IMG/VR virus record: IMGVR_UViG_3300031963_000020
Location: 62,001-126,000 of that record
Reading direction: 5' to 3' (one strand)
DNA length: 64,000 nt
Origin: a virus
The notes beneath the pieces are model-generated. The model was given only the letters and a program-made list of their open reading frames with translations. It did no database searches and was not told the origin of the DNA. This document shows positions 36,656-45,887 of the stretch, piece after piece; position 1 is the first letter of the stretch; each line of letters starts with the position of its first letter. The position numbers and the translations under genes are program-made.

Positions 36656-37510
36656 ATGGGTCTTAATGAACAAATTCTCGCTGGGGCAGCAGCACTAAAG
36701 CGTGAAAATATAATAATTCCAATAGAAACAGCAAGTGTTCAGTATACAGGGTCAATTGAAATGGGCCGTGTATTTGCTATTACTGCTGTGCAAGGTTCCA
36801 AAATCTGCCGTATAAGATTATATATGGATTCTGGTAGTCGTAATGACGGCACGGAATTAGCAAGACCATTTATTTCGCAAAGTATCCCATCGGCAATTAG
36901 TTTAATAACAGATATTAGTTTAGATAACGAATCGTTATTTCGTTTGGCTCCTCCTGTCTTTGGGGTGAACCTTGACAATCCTATTAAGAGTAGTATATAT
37001 TACACTATTGATTCCAGTTCTGGAGCAAATCTAGATGCTGGAGATAAAATAACACTTACTAGATTTTTGATGGAAGATCCTGCGGTAAGTAATTTAGTAG
37101 GAGTAGATACACACAAGACATTAATTATTAGTGCATCGGGATTAGCATCTGGTAGTCACAGAACTGGTAGTATTAGTTCACCACGAACATATCTAGCATA
37201 CGCAGTGGAACCAACAGTTGCACCTATTAGATTACGACTATACACTAGTCAAAGTTATAGAGACGATGTTGGTGAAATTTCTAGGTCATTTACAACAGAA
37301 CCATCACAGAGTAACGGACTTATCGCTGACTTTTATATGGAAGATGTTGCAAAGACACCAATGACACCTATACTCATTGGTAGAAATGATGCAGATTTAT
37401 TAAATCCAGCATTATTGTCGGCAGACCAAATAACATATTACACAATTACAAATGGATCTGGCACAGGAACTATATCTGGGTCAGTTTATATATTTTCACT
37501 AGAAGATTGA
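36656..37510 (+). CDS. Fibre-associated beta protein with internal duplication
   Basis: A 284-residue protein with two similar halves. Residues about 25-135 (IRLYMDSGSRNDGTELARPF) and 160-284 (IRLRLYTSQSYRDDVGEISR) align by pattern, both followed by a hydrophobic LI.D.S/YM. segment and an ITYYTI or IYYTI strand. It is probably all-beta. It sits 18 bases after fibre 3 and could be a fibre tip, adhesin or fibre chaperone. No family recognised. Confidence 0.55.
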   Translation: MGLNEQILAGAAALKRENIIIPIETASVQYTGSIEMGRVFAITAVQGSKICRIRLYMDSGSRNDGTELARPFISQSIPSAISLITDISLDNESLFRLAPPVFGVNLDNPIKSSIYYTIDSSSGANLDAGDKITLTRFLMEDPAVSNLVGVDTHKTLIISASGLASGSHRTGSISSPRTYLAYAVEPTVAPIRLRLYTSQSYRDDVGEISRSFTTEPSQSNGLIADFYMEDVAKTPMTPILIGRNDADLLNPALLSADQITYYTITNGSGTGTISGSVYIFSLED

Positions 37511-37517
37511 GGTTATT

Positions 37518-38183
37518 ATGAGTGTACAAATGTTTCGTGAGTTACAAGAACTAATCGATACGGCACAACACATAGTTATTGCTGTTATTGTGGCCGAAGG
37601 GTGTGAAAATTACAAGGGTAAATTCTTGACTGATTTGGAAAATCAAATCAAGGGTCAACAGAACCCAGTACATTTACACACCATTTGTTATCGTGAAGAA
37701 CCAATTATGTTTCCACGCCCAATGACACAAGCGGTGTATTATTTCGCACCAAAAAATTATACACCACTTTTTTATCGTCAAGGTGCAAGAGCGATGGACG
37801 CACCAATAGATATTGTAACGGCCATCAAAATGAGGCAGGGGATGTCCTATGCAGAGGCTGCATACGGTGCGGATAAGATGGAAAGTTACGAACGAACAGA
37901 AAATTTGGTAAAGAACGAAGATACATCAAAGTTTCCTTCATTGTTTCAACAAGCACGTAATTTTGCAAAAGAAATGTGGCACGCAGGTAAAAATGCAGCA
38001 GTTGGATTACCTGTATTAGTAGATGCGGATATTGCATACAATAGATTTGAAACGTGTCGTGGTTGTGAATTTTTAACACAAGATAGTTTTCGTTGTGAAA
38101 AATGTGGGTGTTTTATGAAAACAAAAACACAAATTGCAACTTCTTCATGTCCAATTGGAAAATGGCACGCTATAACGCAGTAA
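37518..38183 (+). CDS. Two-domain protein with C-terminal zinc ribbon
   Basis: A 221-residue protein. The N-terminal 110 residues look like an alpha/beta domain (HIVIAVIVAEGCENYKGKFL) of unknown type. The last 45 residues hold CRGCEFL, CEKCGCFM and a final SSCPIGKW, a cysteine box common in phage proteins and likely to bind one or two zinc ions. It lies between the large fibres and the collagen/HTD cluster, and starts seven bases after the preceding stop (GAGGTTATT). Function unknown. Confidence 0.6.
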   Translation: MSVQMFRELQELIDTAQHIVIAVIVAEGCENYKGKFLTDLENQIKGQQNPVHLHTICYREEPIMFPRPMTQAVYYFAPKNYTPLFYRQGARAMDAPIDIVTAIKMRQGMSYAEAAYGADKMESYERTENLVKNEDTSKFPSLFQQARNFAKEMWHAGKNAAVGLPVLVDADIAYNRFETCRGCEFLTQDSFRCEKCGCFMKTKTQIATSSCPIGKWHAITQ

Positions 38184-38210
38184 AAACAAAGTAGACAACT
38201 TGTTGGTGAA

Positions 38211-38218
38211 TATTTATA
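38211..38218 (+). promoter_or_regulatory. TATTTATA late-promoter-like octamer
   Basis: Located only 18 nt before the ATG at 38229. If it is a -10-type element, the transcript would have a very short leader. No Shine-Dalgarno is visible here. Confidence 0.4.
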
Positions 38219-38228
38219 TTAGAATACT

Positions 38229-38960
38229 ATGTTAAGATTTTTTCCGTATAGAACATTTAGTTCGTCATTTGCATTCACGGGGTCCGCAGCACAAACTGCA
38301 TCATTCGTGCTGTCTGGAACCACCGCATCGTTTTCACTAACTGGTGGTGGTCCAACTGGTCCTGTTGGGCAAACGTCGGTAGTACAAGGTATTACAGGTG
38401 TATCAGGACCAACAGGTATAGGTCCAACAGGTCCACGTGGCACCACAGGTCCAACAGGCCCAAGATCAGCAACAGGTCCAACAGGACCAACTGGTATTAC
38501 AGGACCAACTGGCGCTACAGGAGCAACTGGAGCTGCATCAACTGGTCCAACAGGACCAATAGGAGTTTCAGGTAGTACAGGTCCAACAGGACCAACAGGT
38601 GCAACAGGTATTATCGGTATCACAGGTGCAACTGGTCCGACAGGAGCAACAGGTCCAAGTGGTCCAACAGGTATTCAAGGTATTGCAGGGCCGCAAGGTG
38701 TTACTGGTGCTACGGGTCCAACTGGTGCAATTGGTGTCGCAGTATCAGGTATCCAAGGTCCAACAGGTGTAACAGGGCCGTCAGGTCCATTTGGTTCTTC
38801 TGGTCCACAAGGTACAATTGGTGTTACAGGTCCAACAGGACCAACAGGTGCACAAGGAACCGCATTTACAGGGCCAACAGGTGCAACAGGTGCAACTGGT
38901 GCTACGGGTCCAACAGGAGCTGTGGGAGCTACTGGTCCAACTGGTGCGAACACACCATAA
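38229..38960 (+). CDS. Short collagen-like fibre protein
   Basis: A 243-residue protein with a 40-residue head ([16 protein letters not shown]...) and then about 200 residues of Gly-X-Y repeats such as [10 protein letters not shown], ending GPTGANTP. The head resembles those of the proteins at 38976 and 41429 (FFP.G.PTT.S), so the three probably attach at the same site on the virion. No globular tip is present. The long reverse-strand frames here are artefacts of the repeat. Confidence 0.75.
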   Translation: MLRFFPYRTFSSSFAFTGSAAQTASFVLSGTTASFSLTGGGPTGPVGQTSVVQGITGVSGPTGIGPTGPRGTTGPTGPRSATGPTGPTGITGPTGATGATGAASTGPTGPIGVSGSTGPTGPTGATGIIGITGATGPTGATGPSGPTGIQGIAGPQGVTGATGPTGAIGVAVSGIQGPTGVTGPSGPFGSSGPQGTIGVTGPTGPTGAQGTAFTGPTGATGATGATGPTGAVGATGPTGANTP

Positions 38961-38975
38961 TAGAGAGAAAGTGTT

Positions 38976-40619
38976 ATGACGTTTAAATTTTTTCCGTTCG
39001 GTGTACCAACTACTAGTTCGTTTGCAATAGGAGTCGGAGTAACAGCTACCGCATCTATTGCAATTAATAGTGGTTCTGCGTTCTCTACGGCGTCATACGC
39101 ACTGGGTGGGTCCACGGGTGCCACAGGTCCAAGTGGTCCGCAAGGAGCAACAGGTCCAACAGGTCCAACGGGTCCAACAGGCATTTCTGGATCAACTGGT
39201 GTTTTGGGTACTTCTGGTTCAACAGGACCACAAACGTCAGGGTCAACAGGTCCGACTGGACCAAGTGGTATTACTGGAGCAACAGGTCCAACAGGACCAA
39301 CTGGTATTACGGGTTCTACGGGTGTAATAGGTATTACAGGACCATCTGGTATTCGTGGTGCAACAGGTGCAACTGGAGCAACAGGTCCAACAGGCCCAAC
39401 AGGTAGTGTTGGTATAACTGCTGGTATCATAGGTGTATCAGGTGTTACAGGCCCAACTGGTTCATCTGGTCCAACTGGTGTACAAGGAAGCACGGGTCCA
39501 ACTGGTGTGGGGCCAACTGGAGCAACAGGTGCAACGGGTCCATCTGGTTCAGCAGGACCAACAGGACCAGTGGGACCAACAGGAGCAACTGGTGCAATCG
39601 GACCATCTGGATCTTCTGGTCCAAATACATTCGGAATAGTTGGTATAACTGGAGCAACTGGTCCTACTGGTGTTATCGGACCAACGGGACCACAAGGAAA
39701 CGCTGGTCGAGCTGTATTTTTCATAACAGGATCATGTAATCAAACACATTCCGATATCACCGTTCCTCACAGTGACGTTGCAGCAAGTCATACTGATATC
39801 GCAGCAGCACACACAGATACTACCATTAATGCATCACATAGTGACATTGTTACCACAACACCAGCATCACATACAGATAATACTACACCATTCGTAAATA
39901 CGACTATTAACGCATCACATAGTGACACAACAATTAATGCATCACATAGTGATATTGCGCATAGTAATATTACAATTAACGCCGCACATACTGATAATAC
40001 CACACCATTTAATAATATCGCATTTACTAATATTGCAAAATCACATACGGATATTTCACACAGCAATATATCACATACGAATATCGGAGCAGCACATACA
40101 GATAATACTACACCATTTAATAATATCGCGTTTAGTAATATTGCATTCACAAATACCACTATACCATTTAGTAACATAGGATTTAGTAATTCGTATACTC
40201 CACATTCAAACATTGCTAAAGGTGCAGTTCATAAAGACGATTACGGTCCACCAGCACATACAAATAGTACAACACCACATAGTAATATTGCATTCTCAAA
40301 CACAGGATTCTCTAACTCGTATACTCCACATACAAACGTGGGTCATACGGATATTGCGTTCTCTAATACAGGATTTAGTAATAGTTATACTCCACATACT
40401 AATATTGGTTCAGCTCACACCAACACTACAATCAACGCATCACACACAGATAATTACACGGCACATCAAAACGTAGCGCATGGAGATATACCGTTCGTGA
40501 ATAGTTATACACCGGCACAATGTTCGCAATGTCCTGGTGGAGATCCGTCTGAATGTGATTCGTTCTGTGAATGTTATCCAAACTGTGGTTGCTTCGGTAA
40601 TACGTGCATCGGTATATAA
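38976..40619 (+). CDS. Collagen-like plus His/Asn/Asp repeat fibre with Cys-rich tail
   Basis: A 547-residue protein in four parts: head with [15 protein letters not shown]; about 200 residues of collagen-like Gly-X-Y; about 260 residues of short repeats such as [16 protein letters not shown] and [10 protein letters not shown]; and a Cys-rich end with eight cysteines (CSQCPGG... NCGCFGNTC). The repeats have His or Phe, then Ser/Thr, then Asn/Asp at intervals of mostly five, seven or nine residues, which suggests a solenoid or beta-helix. GAGAGAAAG precedes the ATG. Putative fibre or surface protein; candidate substrate of the radical SAM enzyme downstream (inference). Confidence 0.7.
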   Translation: MTFKFFPFGVPTTSSFAIGVGVTATASIAINSGSAFSTASYALGGSTGATGPSGPQGATGPTGPTGPTGISGSTGVLGTSGSTGPQTSGSTGPTGPSGITGATGPTGPTGITGSTGVIGITGPSGIRGATGATGATGPTGPTGSVGITAGIIGVSGVTGPTGSSGPTGVQGSTGPTGVGPTGATGATGPSGSAGPTGPVGPTGATGAIGPSGSSGPNTFGIVGITGATGPTGVIGPTGPQGNAGRAVFFITGSCNQTHSDITVPHSDVAASHTDIAAAHTDTTINASHSDIVTTTPASHTDNTTPFVNTTINASHSDTTINASHSDIAHSNITINAAHTDNTTPFNNIAFTNIAKSHTDISHSNISHTNIGAAHTDNTTPFNNIAFSNIAFTNTTIPFSNIGFSNSYTPHSNIAKGAVHKDDYGPPAHTNSTTPHSNIAFSNTGFSNSYTPHTNVGHTDIAFSNTGFSNSYTPHTNIGSAHTNTTINASHTDNYTAHQNVAHGDIPFVNSYTPAQCSQCPGGDPSECDSFCECYPNCGCFGNTCIGI

Positions 40620-40645
40620 TAAATGTTTATAATAGGGAATAAATA

Positions 40646-41422
40646 ATGCCAGGTCCAACACATACAAATATAGGCCACTCCGATATAGCGTTTGAGAATG
40701 TCTACGCTGCGCATACTGATTTTACACAAAATCCGGCACACACTGACAATACCACACCATTTAATAATATTGCAGCAGCTCATACCAATATCGCTCATAG
40801 TAATCAGGCATTTCTTAATACTTCATTTAGTAATATAGCAAAATCACACACCAATGTATCACATACAAATATTGGGCATACAGACGGTACGGCAGCACAT
40901 ACAGACAACTATTCACCAGCATCGCATTTAGATAATACTAGTGCACACTCAAATATCGCAGCAGCTCATACAAATATTGCACATAGTAATATAGCAACAT
41001 CACACACAGATATATCTCACTCAAATATATCTCATACTAACATCGGTGCATCACACACTGACAATACCACACCATTTAACAATATTGCGTTTAGTAATAT
41101 TGGGTTCGTAAACACCACTATTCCACATACTAATATTGGTCACACTAATATAGGTGCAGCGCATTCAGATAATACAACACCAGCAGATCACAGCGATATC
41201 GCATTTAGTAATATTACGATTAACGCAAGTCACACGGATATTACAATCAACGCAAGTCACACGGATATTGCAGCATCACATACCGATACTACCATTAACG
41301 CATCACACACGAATATAGTAAGTACCACTCCAGCTTCACATACCGACAGTACAACACCATTTACAAATAGTACTACACCACACTCAAATGTTGCGGCCGC
41401 TCACAGTAACGCATTCCTATAA
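40646..41422 (+). CDS. HTD/HSN repeat protein
   Basis: A 258-residue protein composed almost wholly of the H-[ST]-[ND] repeat, for example [19 protein letters not shown] and [15 protein letters not shown]. There is no separate head or tail, only MPGP before the first unit. It is extremely rich in His, Thr, Ser, Asn, Asp and Ile, and almost devoid of Lys, Arg and Leu. It may polymerise with, or extend, the neighbouring repeat proteins. Function unknown. Confidence 0.65.
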   Translation: MPGPTHTNIGHSDIAFENVYAAHTDFTQNPAHTDNTTPFNNIAAAHTNIAHSNQAFLNTSFSNIAKSHTNVSHTNIGHTDGTAAHTDNYSPASHLDNTSAHSNIAAAHTNIAHSNIATSHTDISHSNISHTNIGASHTDNTTPFNNIAFSNIGFVNTTIPHTNIGHTNIGAAHSDNTTPADHSDIAFSNITINASHTDITINASHTDIAASHTDTTINASHTNIVSTTPASHTDSTTPFTNSTTPHSNVAAAHSNAFL

Positions 41423-41428
41423 TACACT

Positions 41429-42292
41429 ATGTCGCAATTTTTTCCACTAGGTACACCAACAACTGCAAGTACAGCACTTATCAGTAGTTTAGCATTTACC
41501 GCAACGTATGCTGTGAATGTGAATGTGTTGACAGCATCATATGGTCCTGGACCAACTGGACCACAAGGTGATAAAGGACCAACAGGACCACAAGGTGCAA
41601 CTGGATTGGCAGGGTCAGGTTCTACAGGACCAACGGGCGCAACAGGTCCAACTGGGCTAACTAGTTCAGGTCCAACAGGTCCAACAGGACCGCAAGGTGT
41701 AATCGGTATTACTGGTATTACAGGCCCAACAGGTGTCACAGGTTCTACAGGCCCAACAGGTCCAATAGGAATTACTGGTGTAATTGGTGTTACAGGTATT
41801 TCTGGTGTAACTGGTATTGCTTCATTTACTTCGGGTTCCACAGGCGCTACTGGGCCAACTGGAGCAACAGGTGCTACTGGTGTGGTGGGTATTACTGGTG
41901 CAACTGGTATTATTGGAATCACAGGACCAACAGGATTGACTAATTTGGTGGGCATTACAGGTCCAACAGGTCCAATAGGATTACCAACCACGGGTTCTAC
42001 AGGTCCAAGTGGTCCACAAGGAGCAACTGGTGTTGTAGGTACTGGTGGTGTTTCTGCAGGAGCGGCGGCATCTGGAGTCATCGGTATTACGGGTATTACT
42101 GGTGTACAAGGTACCACAGGACCGCAAGGAAGTCGTGGTGTGGACGCCGAATGTCCAGCAGGATTTGTAACCTGTACGGAAGGGGCTCCGTCATCGGGGT
42201 CAAATACATATACAAACCCAAATAGTAGTATATATTCTGTGGTTTGTGCCGCAAGACCAGTAGGTTGTTTAGGAACATTTACGTGTGTATAA
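41429..42292 (+). CDS. Collagen-like fibre with Cys-containing tip
   Basis: A 287-residue protein. The head [17 protein letters not shown] is followed by collagen-like Gly-X-Y (GPTGPQG, GITGITG) to about residue 235, then a non-collagen tip of 45 residues with six cysteines or fewer ([10 protein letters not shown]... [16 protein letters not shown]). It is seven bases after the preceding repeat gene. It shares the FFP.G.PTT head with two other proteins of the cluster. Confidence 0.7.
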   Translation: MSQFFPLGTPTTASTALISSLAFTATYAVNVNVLTASYGPGPTGPQGDKGPTGPQGATGLAGSGSTGPTGATGPTGLTSSGPTGPTGPQGVIGITGITGPTGVTGSTGPTGPIGITGVIGVTGISGVTGIASFTSGSTGATGPTGATGATGVVGITGATGIIGITGPTGLTNLVGITGPTGPIGLPTTGSTGPSGPQGATGVVGTGGVSAGAAASGVIGITGITGVQGTTGPQGSRGVDAECPAGFVTCTEGAPSSGSNTYTNPNSSIYSVVCAARPVGCLGTFTCV

Positions 42293-42324
42293 CGTTATTT
42301 TATAAGTAAAGGTATGGAAAATAC

Positions 42325-42342
42325 TACTTATATAGAGGTAGA
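42325..42342 (+). promoter_or_regulatory. Second copy of the 18-base element
   Basis: Identical to 22437-22454 and 40 nt before the ATG at 42365, in a 72-base gap. A candidate promoter of the same class as the TATTTATA octamers. Confidence 0.45.
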
Positions 42343-42364
42343 CGTTATGTGGAGAGTTTAATAT

Positions 42365-43558
42365 ATGGCTAAAGCACCTGGTAGTATTTGGGTAGATGGT
42401 GAAACCTTTAGATTTATTGACGCAACTGGAAACGAGTACTATTACACTGGTACTGCGGGGTCTAGTCCTGCGGGAGCTAAGGCTGGTTCAATTTGGGTAG
42501 ACGGAAATGATTTTCATTATATTTCTGCTACTGGTGTTGACCGTACAATTGCATACACCGATTTGGGTGTAGCAGCGGGATCAAAACCAGGTTCAGTATG
42601 GGTGCAAACCACATTCTGGCAATGGATATCATCGGCAGGAAACGCTCGTCGTGGTCACACCGACGTAACAGCAGCACACACCGACAATACCACCCCAGCA
42701 TCTCACACAGATATTGCATTCGTTAATACTACAATTAACGCGGCACACACAGATACTACAATCAACGCAAGCCATACAGATATAGCAAAAGCACACACGG
42801 ATAACACAACACCAAATAGTCACACGGACAACACTACTCCGTTCAATAATATTGCGTTCGTTAATACTACAATCAATGCCGCTCACACGGATAATACAAC
42901 GAACGCAAGCCATACAGATATAGCAAAAGCACACACGGATAACACAACACCAAATAGTCATACTAACAGCTATACTCCACATAGTAATGTCGCACACACC
43001 AATATTGGTGCAGCGCACACGGACAACACTACTCCGTTTAATAATATCGCATTCACTAACACCTATATTGGTAACAGTCACACCAACAGTTATACTCCAC
43101 ACAGTAATGTCGCACACACCAATATTGGTGCAGCGCACACGGACAACACTACTCCGTTTAATAATATAGCATTTACCAATTCATATACAGGTAATAATCA
43201 CACTAACAATTACACACCACACACCAATATCGGTCACAGTAATATCGGTCATACTAATATCGGATTTAGTAACATAGCATTTAGTAATATTGGATTTACC
43301 AATACAACTATCAATGCATCACACACAAATATCAGTCATAGTAATATTGGTGTATCGCATACAAATATCGGTCATAGTAATGTTGGATTTAGTAATTCGT
43401 ATACTGGACACACAAACATTGCACATAGTAATATAGGCGTATCGCATACAAATATTGGACATAGTAATGTTGGATTTAGTAATTCGTATACAGGATTTGT
43501 AAATTCTTACACACCACAAAATCACACAAATTCGTATCAGGGTGGTCCTTCAGCCTAA
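42365..43558 (+). CDS. GSIWVDG-headed HTD/HSN repeat protein
   Basis: A 397-residue protein. The first 95 residues hold three tandem copies of a 30-35 residue unit (GSIWVDGETFRFIDATG, GSIWVDGNDFHYISATG, GSVWVQTTFWQWISSAG), a beta module also seen in other phage fibres. The rest is the H-[ST]-[ND] repeat, with near-identical DNA blocks (about 42955-43060 and 43085-43170). The N-terminal module may be the attachment part. Putative surface fibre; the repeat is shared with three neighbours. Confidence 0.65.
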   Translation: MAKAPGSIWVDGETFRFIDATGNEYYYTGTAGSSPAGAKAGSIWVDGNDFHYISATGVDRTIAYTDLGVAAGSKPGSVWVQTTFWQWISSAGNARRGHTDVTAAHTDNTTPASHTDIAFVNTTINAAHTDTTINASHTDIAKAHTDNTTPNSHTDNTTPFNNIAFVNTTINAAHTDNTTNASHTDIAKAHTDNTTPNSHTNSYTPHSNVAHTNIGAAHTDNTTPFNNIAFTNTYIGNSHTNSYTPHSNVAHTNIGAAHTDNTTPFNNIAFTNSYTGNNHTNNYTPHTNIGHSNIGHTNIGFSNIAFSNIGFTNTTINASHTNISHSNIGVSHTNIGHSNVGFSNSYTGHTNIAHSNIGVSHTNIGHSNVGFSNSYTGFVNSYTPQNHTNSYQGGPSA

Positions 43559-43578
43559 TGCATGAAAAGGAATAATAT

Positions 43579-44484
43579 ATGAATCATAGTAATTCGACAA
43601 CACCAGCATCACATACGAACATCGGTGCATCACATACTAATATCGGGTTTAGTAATGTGGGGTTTAGTAATAGTTATACTCCATTTTCAAATGTTGGGTT
43701 CGGTAATGTCAATGCATCACATACTGATATTGGATTTAGTAATGTGGGATTTGCAAATTCTTACACACCATTTAGTAATGTAGGGTTTTCCAATAGTTAC
43801 ACACCAAATTCACACACTAATATTGCACACAGCAATATTGGTCATAGTAATATTGGATTTAATAATATTGCGTTTAGTAATATCGCATTTGGTAATATTG
43901 CAAGAACACATACCGATAACACTACAAATGCAAGTCATACCAACATTGGTCATACAAATATTGGTGCTGCACACACGAATAACACCACACCATTTAATAA
44001 TATAGCGTTTAGTAATATTGCGAAGGCACACACAGATAACACTACAAATGCAAGTCATACCAATATCGCGCATACAAATATTGGTGCTGCACATACGGAT
44101 AACACCACACCATTTAATAATATAGCGTTTAGTAATATTGCGAAGGCACATACGGACAATACTACAATTGCCTCACACACGGACAATTACACTCCGCATA
44201 CAAACACTACAATTAATGCGGCACATACCGACAATACAACACCAGCATCACATACGGATATCGCACATACTAATATTGCTGCAGCACATACGGACAATAC
44301 TACTAACGCAGCCCATACGGACAATTACACCCCGCATACAAACACTACAATTAATGCCGCACACACGGATACCACAATCAACGCAAGTCATACCGACATT
44401 GCGCACACTAATACAACAATTAATGCTGCACACACGGATAACACCACACCACATAGCGACCAACCAGTATTTGTTGGTCCATAA
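43579..44484 (+). CDS. HTD/HSN repeat protein
   Basis: A 301-residue protein made wholly of the repeat. The first part favours F-S-N-V-G ([17 protein letters not shown]), the second H-T-D-N-T-T ([19 protein letters not shown]). It ends HSDQPVFVGP. GGAATAATAT precedes the ATG. It is the last gene before the radical SAM gene, separated by a sigma70-like promoter. Function unknown; a solenoid fibre shaft or an extracellular metal-binding surface are possible. Confidence 0.65.
   Translation: MNHSNSTTPASHTNIGASHTNIGFSNVGFSNSYTPFSNVGFGNVNASHTDIGFSNVGFANSYTPFSNVGFSNSYTPNSHTNIAHSNIGHSNIGFNNIAFSNIAFGNIARTHTDNTTNASHTNIGHTNIGAAHTNNTTPFNNIAFSNIAKAHTDNTTNASHTNIAHTNIGAAHTDNTTPFNNIAFSNIAKAHTDNTTIASHTDNYTPHTNTTINAAHTDNTTPASHTDIAHTNIAAAHTDNTTNAAHTDNYTPHTNTTINAAHTDTTINASHTDIAHTNTTINAAHTDNTTPHSDQPVFVGP
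44458..44479 (+). other. Perfect 7-bp hairpin at end of repeat gene
   Basis: GACCAAC, loop CAGTATTT, GTTGGTC, ending five bases before the end of the stop codon. There is no T-run, so it is a possible mRNA 3' stabiliser or attenuator rather than a proven terminator. Confidence 0.3.
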
Positions 44485-44491
44485 TTAGGGC

Positions 44492-44520
44492 TTGACAAGT
44501 GGTGTGCGGTGTTGTATATT
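44492..44520 (+). promoter_or_regulatory. Sigma70-like promoter of the radical SAM gene
   Basis: TTGACA (44492-44497), 17-base spacer, TATATT (44515-44520). The -35 is a perfect match to the bacterial housekeeping consensus and the -10 differs in one or two bases. The predicted start lies about 23 nt before the ATG at 44550. The -35 context GGCTTGACAA is the same as before gp32. Confidence 0.75.
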
Positions 44521-44549
44521 ATAAAATGATTTATTAATCACGAGGTTAT

Positions 44550-45869
44550 ATGACTATTGAATTAGAACCAGTTGGTGTAGTATGTAATTTAAGTTGCCCG
44601 TATTGTTACGAACATCCCATGCGAGATGCGGGTAATTTCCGACATAAAACATATTCCGTTGAAAAAATGTTAGAAGGTCTTGCCAAAGAAGGTGGTAATT
44701 TTACCCTCTTTGGTGGTGAACCATTATTAACTGATATTGACGATTTAGAAACTATTTTTAAGTGGGGGTTTGACCGATATGGATTTAATGGTATTCAAAC
44801 AAATGGTGTTTTAATTACTGACCGCCACATAGAAATGTTTAAGAAGTACAGAGTTCACGTCGGAATATCACTTGATGGTCCTGACGAAATGAACGACACG
44901 CGTTGGGCAGGGTCATTAGAAAAGACCAGAGAGGCTACCCGCAAGTCATTTGAAGCTATTAAAAAGTGTCTTGACAACAAGCTCTCACTTGGTTTAATTA
45001 TTACTATCCATAAGAAGAACGGATTACCAAAATATCGTGAACGTTTCAAGGCATGGATTAAAGAACTTCAGTCGTGGGGTGTTGATGGAGCAAGACTTCA
45101 TCCACTAGAGATTGACCATAGTTCTGTTGGTGAAACATTAGCTCTTACACCAGAACAAAATATTGAGTTCCTATTAGATATGTGGGACTTTGAAATCAGT
45201 GAACTAAATGTTCCTGGTAAGAAATCATTTCAGTTTGATATCTTCCGTGACGTAGAATATATGTTGCGTGCAGACGATGCAAACGCAACCTGTACATTTA
45301 TGACTTGTGACCCATATACCACGCATGCGGTGCAAGGTATTGACTCGCAAGGTAATAAAGCAAACTGCGGTCGTGGTAACAAAGAAGGTATTAACTGGAT
45401 TAAAGCCGATGTTGACGGATTTGAACGTCAGATGGCACTATATAATACACCACAAGAACATGGTGGATGTCAGGGGTGCCGATTCTTTATTATGTGTAAG
45501 TCACACTGCCCAGGTACAGGTGCAGATATGGACTGGAGAAATAGAACGGATACCTGTATGAATTGGAAGGTAGCGTTTAGTATCTATGAACGAATGATGG
45601 TTGAACGTGGTGAGATGCCATTATCTCTAGACCCAAAATTAAAGAGATATGAAGATATTTTGATGTATGGTTATAGTAGAGGTGCAGAACTTAGATTAGA
45701 ACACATTAAAAAGTATCTTGACCCAAATATTGGATTTGATATTGAAAGATACATCCAATCATATTTGATGAACCAAGCTATGGGTGGACACAAGCCACAC
45801 GCAGACCATACAGATGAAACAGGAAGATACGCATTAGAGTTTAAAGAGAAGTACGGATATTTACCTTAA
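44550..45869 (+). CDS. Radical SAM/SPASM peptide maturase
   Basis: A 439-residue radical SAM enzyme. CNLSCPYC at residues 12-19 gives the CX3CX2C [4Fe-4S] site, and FTLFGGEPLL is the GGE SAM-binding motif. The C-terminal SPASM domain is complete: C253-x14-G-x4-C273, then C307-x2-C310-x5-C316-x3-C320 and C336, enough for two auxiliary clusters. Such enzymes modify peptides (sulfatase maturases, thioether or C-C cross-linking, epimerisation). The tail carries HADHTDETGRYA, repeated in the next gene's product. Its own sigma70-like promoter and GAGGTTAT precede it. The substrate is not known; adjacent repeat proteins or the tagged small protein are candidates. Confidence 0.88.
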   Translation: MTIELEPVGVVCNLSCPYCYEHPMRDAGNFRHKTYSVEKMLEGLAKEGGNFTLFGGEPLLTDIDDLETIFKWGFDRYGFNGIQTNGVLITDRHIEMFKKYRVHVGISLDGPDEMNDTRWAGSLEKTREATRKSFEAIKKCLDNKLSLGLIITIHKKNGLPKYRERFKAWIKELQSWGVDGARLHPLEIDHSSVGETLALTPEQNIEFLLDMWDFEISELNVPGKKSFQFDIFRDVEYMLRADDANATCTFMTCDPYTTHAVQGIDSQGNKANCGRGNKEGINWIKADVDGFERQMALYNTPQEHGGCQGCRFFIMCKSHCPGTGADMDWRNRTDTCMNWKVAFSIYERMMVERGEMPLSLDPKLKRYEDILMYGYSRGAELRLEHIKKYLDPNIGFDIERYIQSYLMNQAMGGHKPHADHTDETGRYALEFKEKYGYLP

Positions 45870-45887
45870 TATAAAGAGGATACGTAG

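Larger units (their letters stand above)
39730..44470 (+). repeat. H-[ST]-[ND] repeat array over four genes
   Basis: Repeat blocks at about 39748-40505, 40655-41410, 42650-43545 and 43579-44460. The block NTTPFNNIA occurs at least nine times. Codons vary at synonymous positions (catacaaat, cacactaac) while the amino-acid pattern is kept, which indicates protein-level selection rather than simple DNA slippage. Confidence 0.8.

Noticed and set aside
38675-39724. 349-codon reverse-strand ORF
   Set aside because: Spans two + strand collagen genes and their boundary, and is another shadow of the repeat.
41401-42117. 238-codon reverse-strand ORF
   Set aside because: Antisense shadow of the collagen-like gene at 41429.
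39730-44470. Possible CRISPR or satellite DNA array
   Set aside because: Repeats are irregular in length, in frame, with synonymous changes that keep the amino-acid pattern; there are no unique spacers.
39730-44470. Classical pentapeptide-repeat protein
   Set aside because: Some units fit [STAV][DN][LIF]xx, but 7- and 9-residue units interrupt the register too often to call the family.
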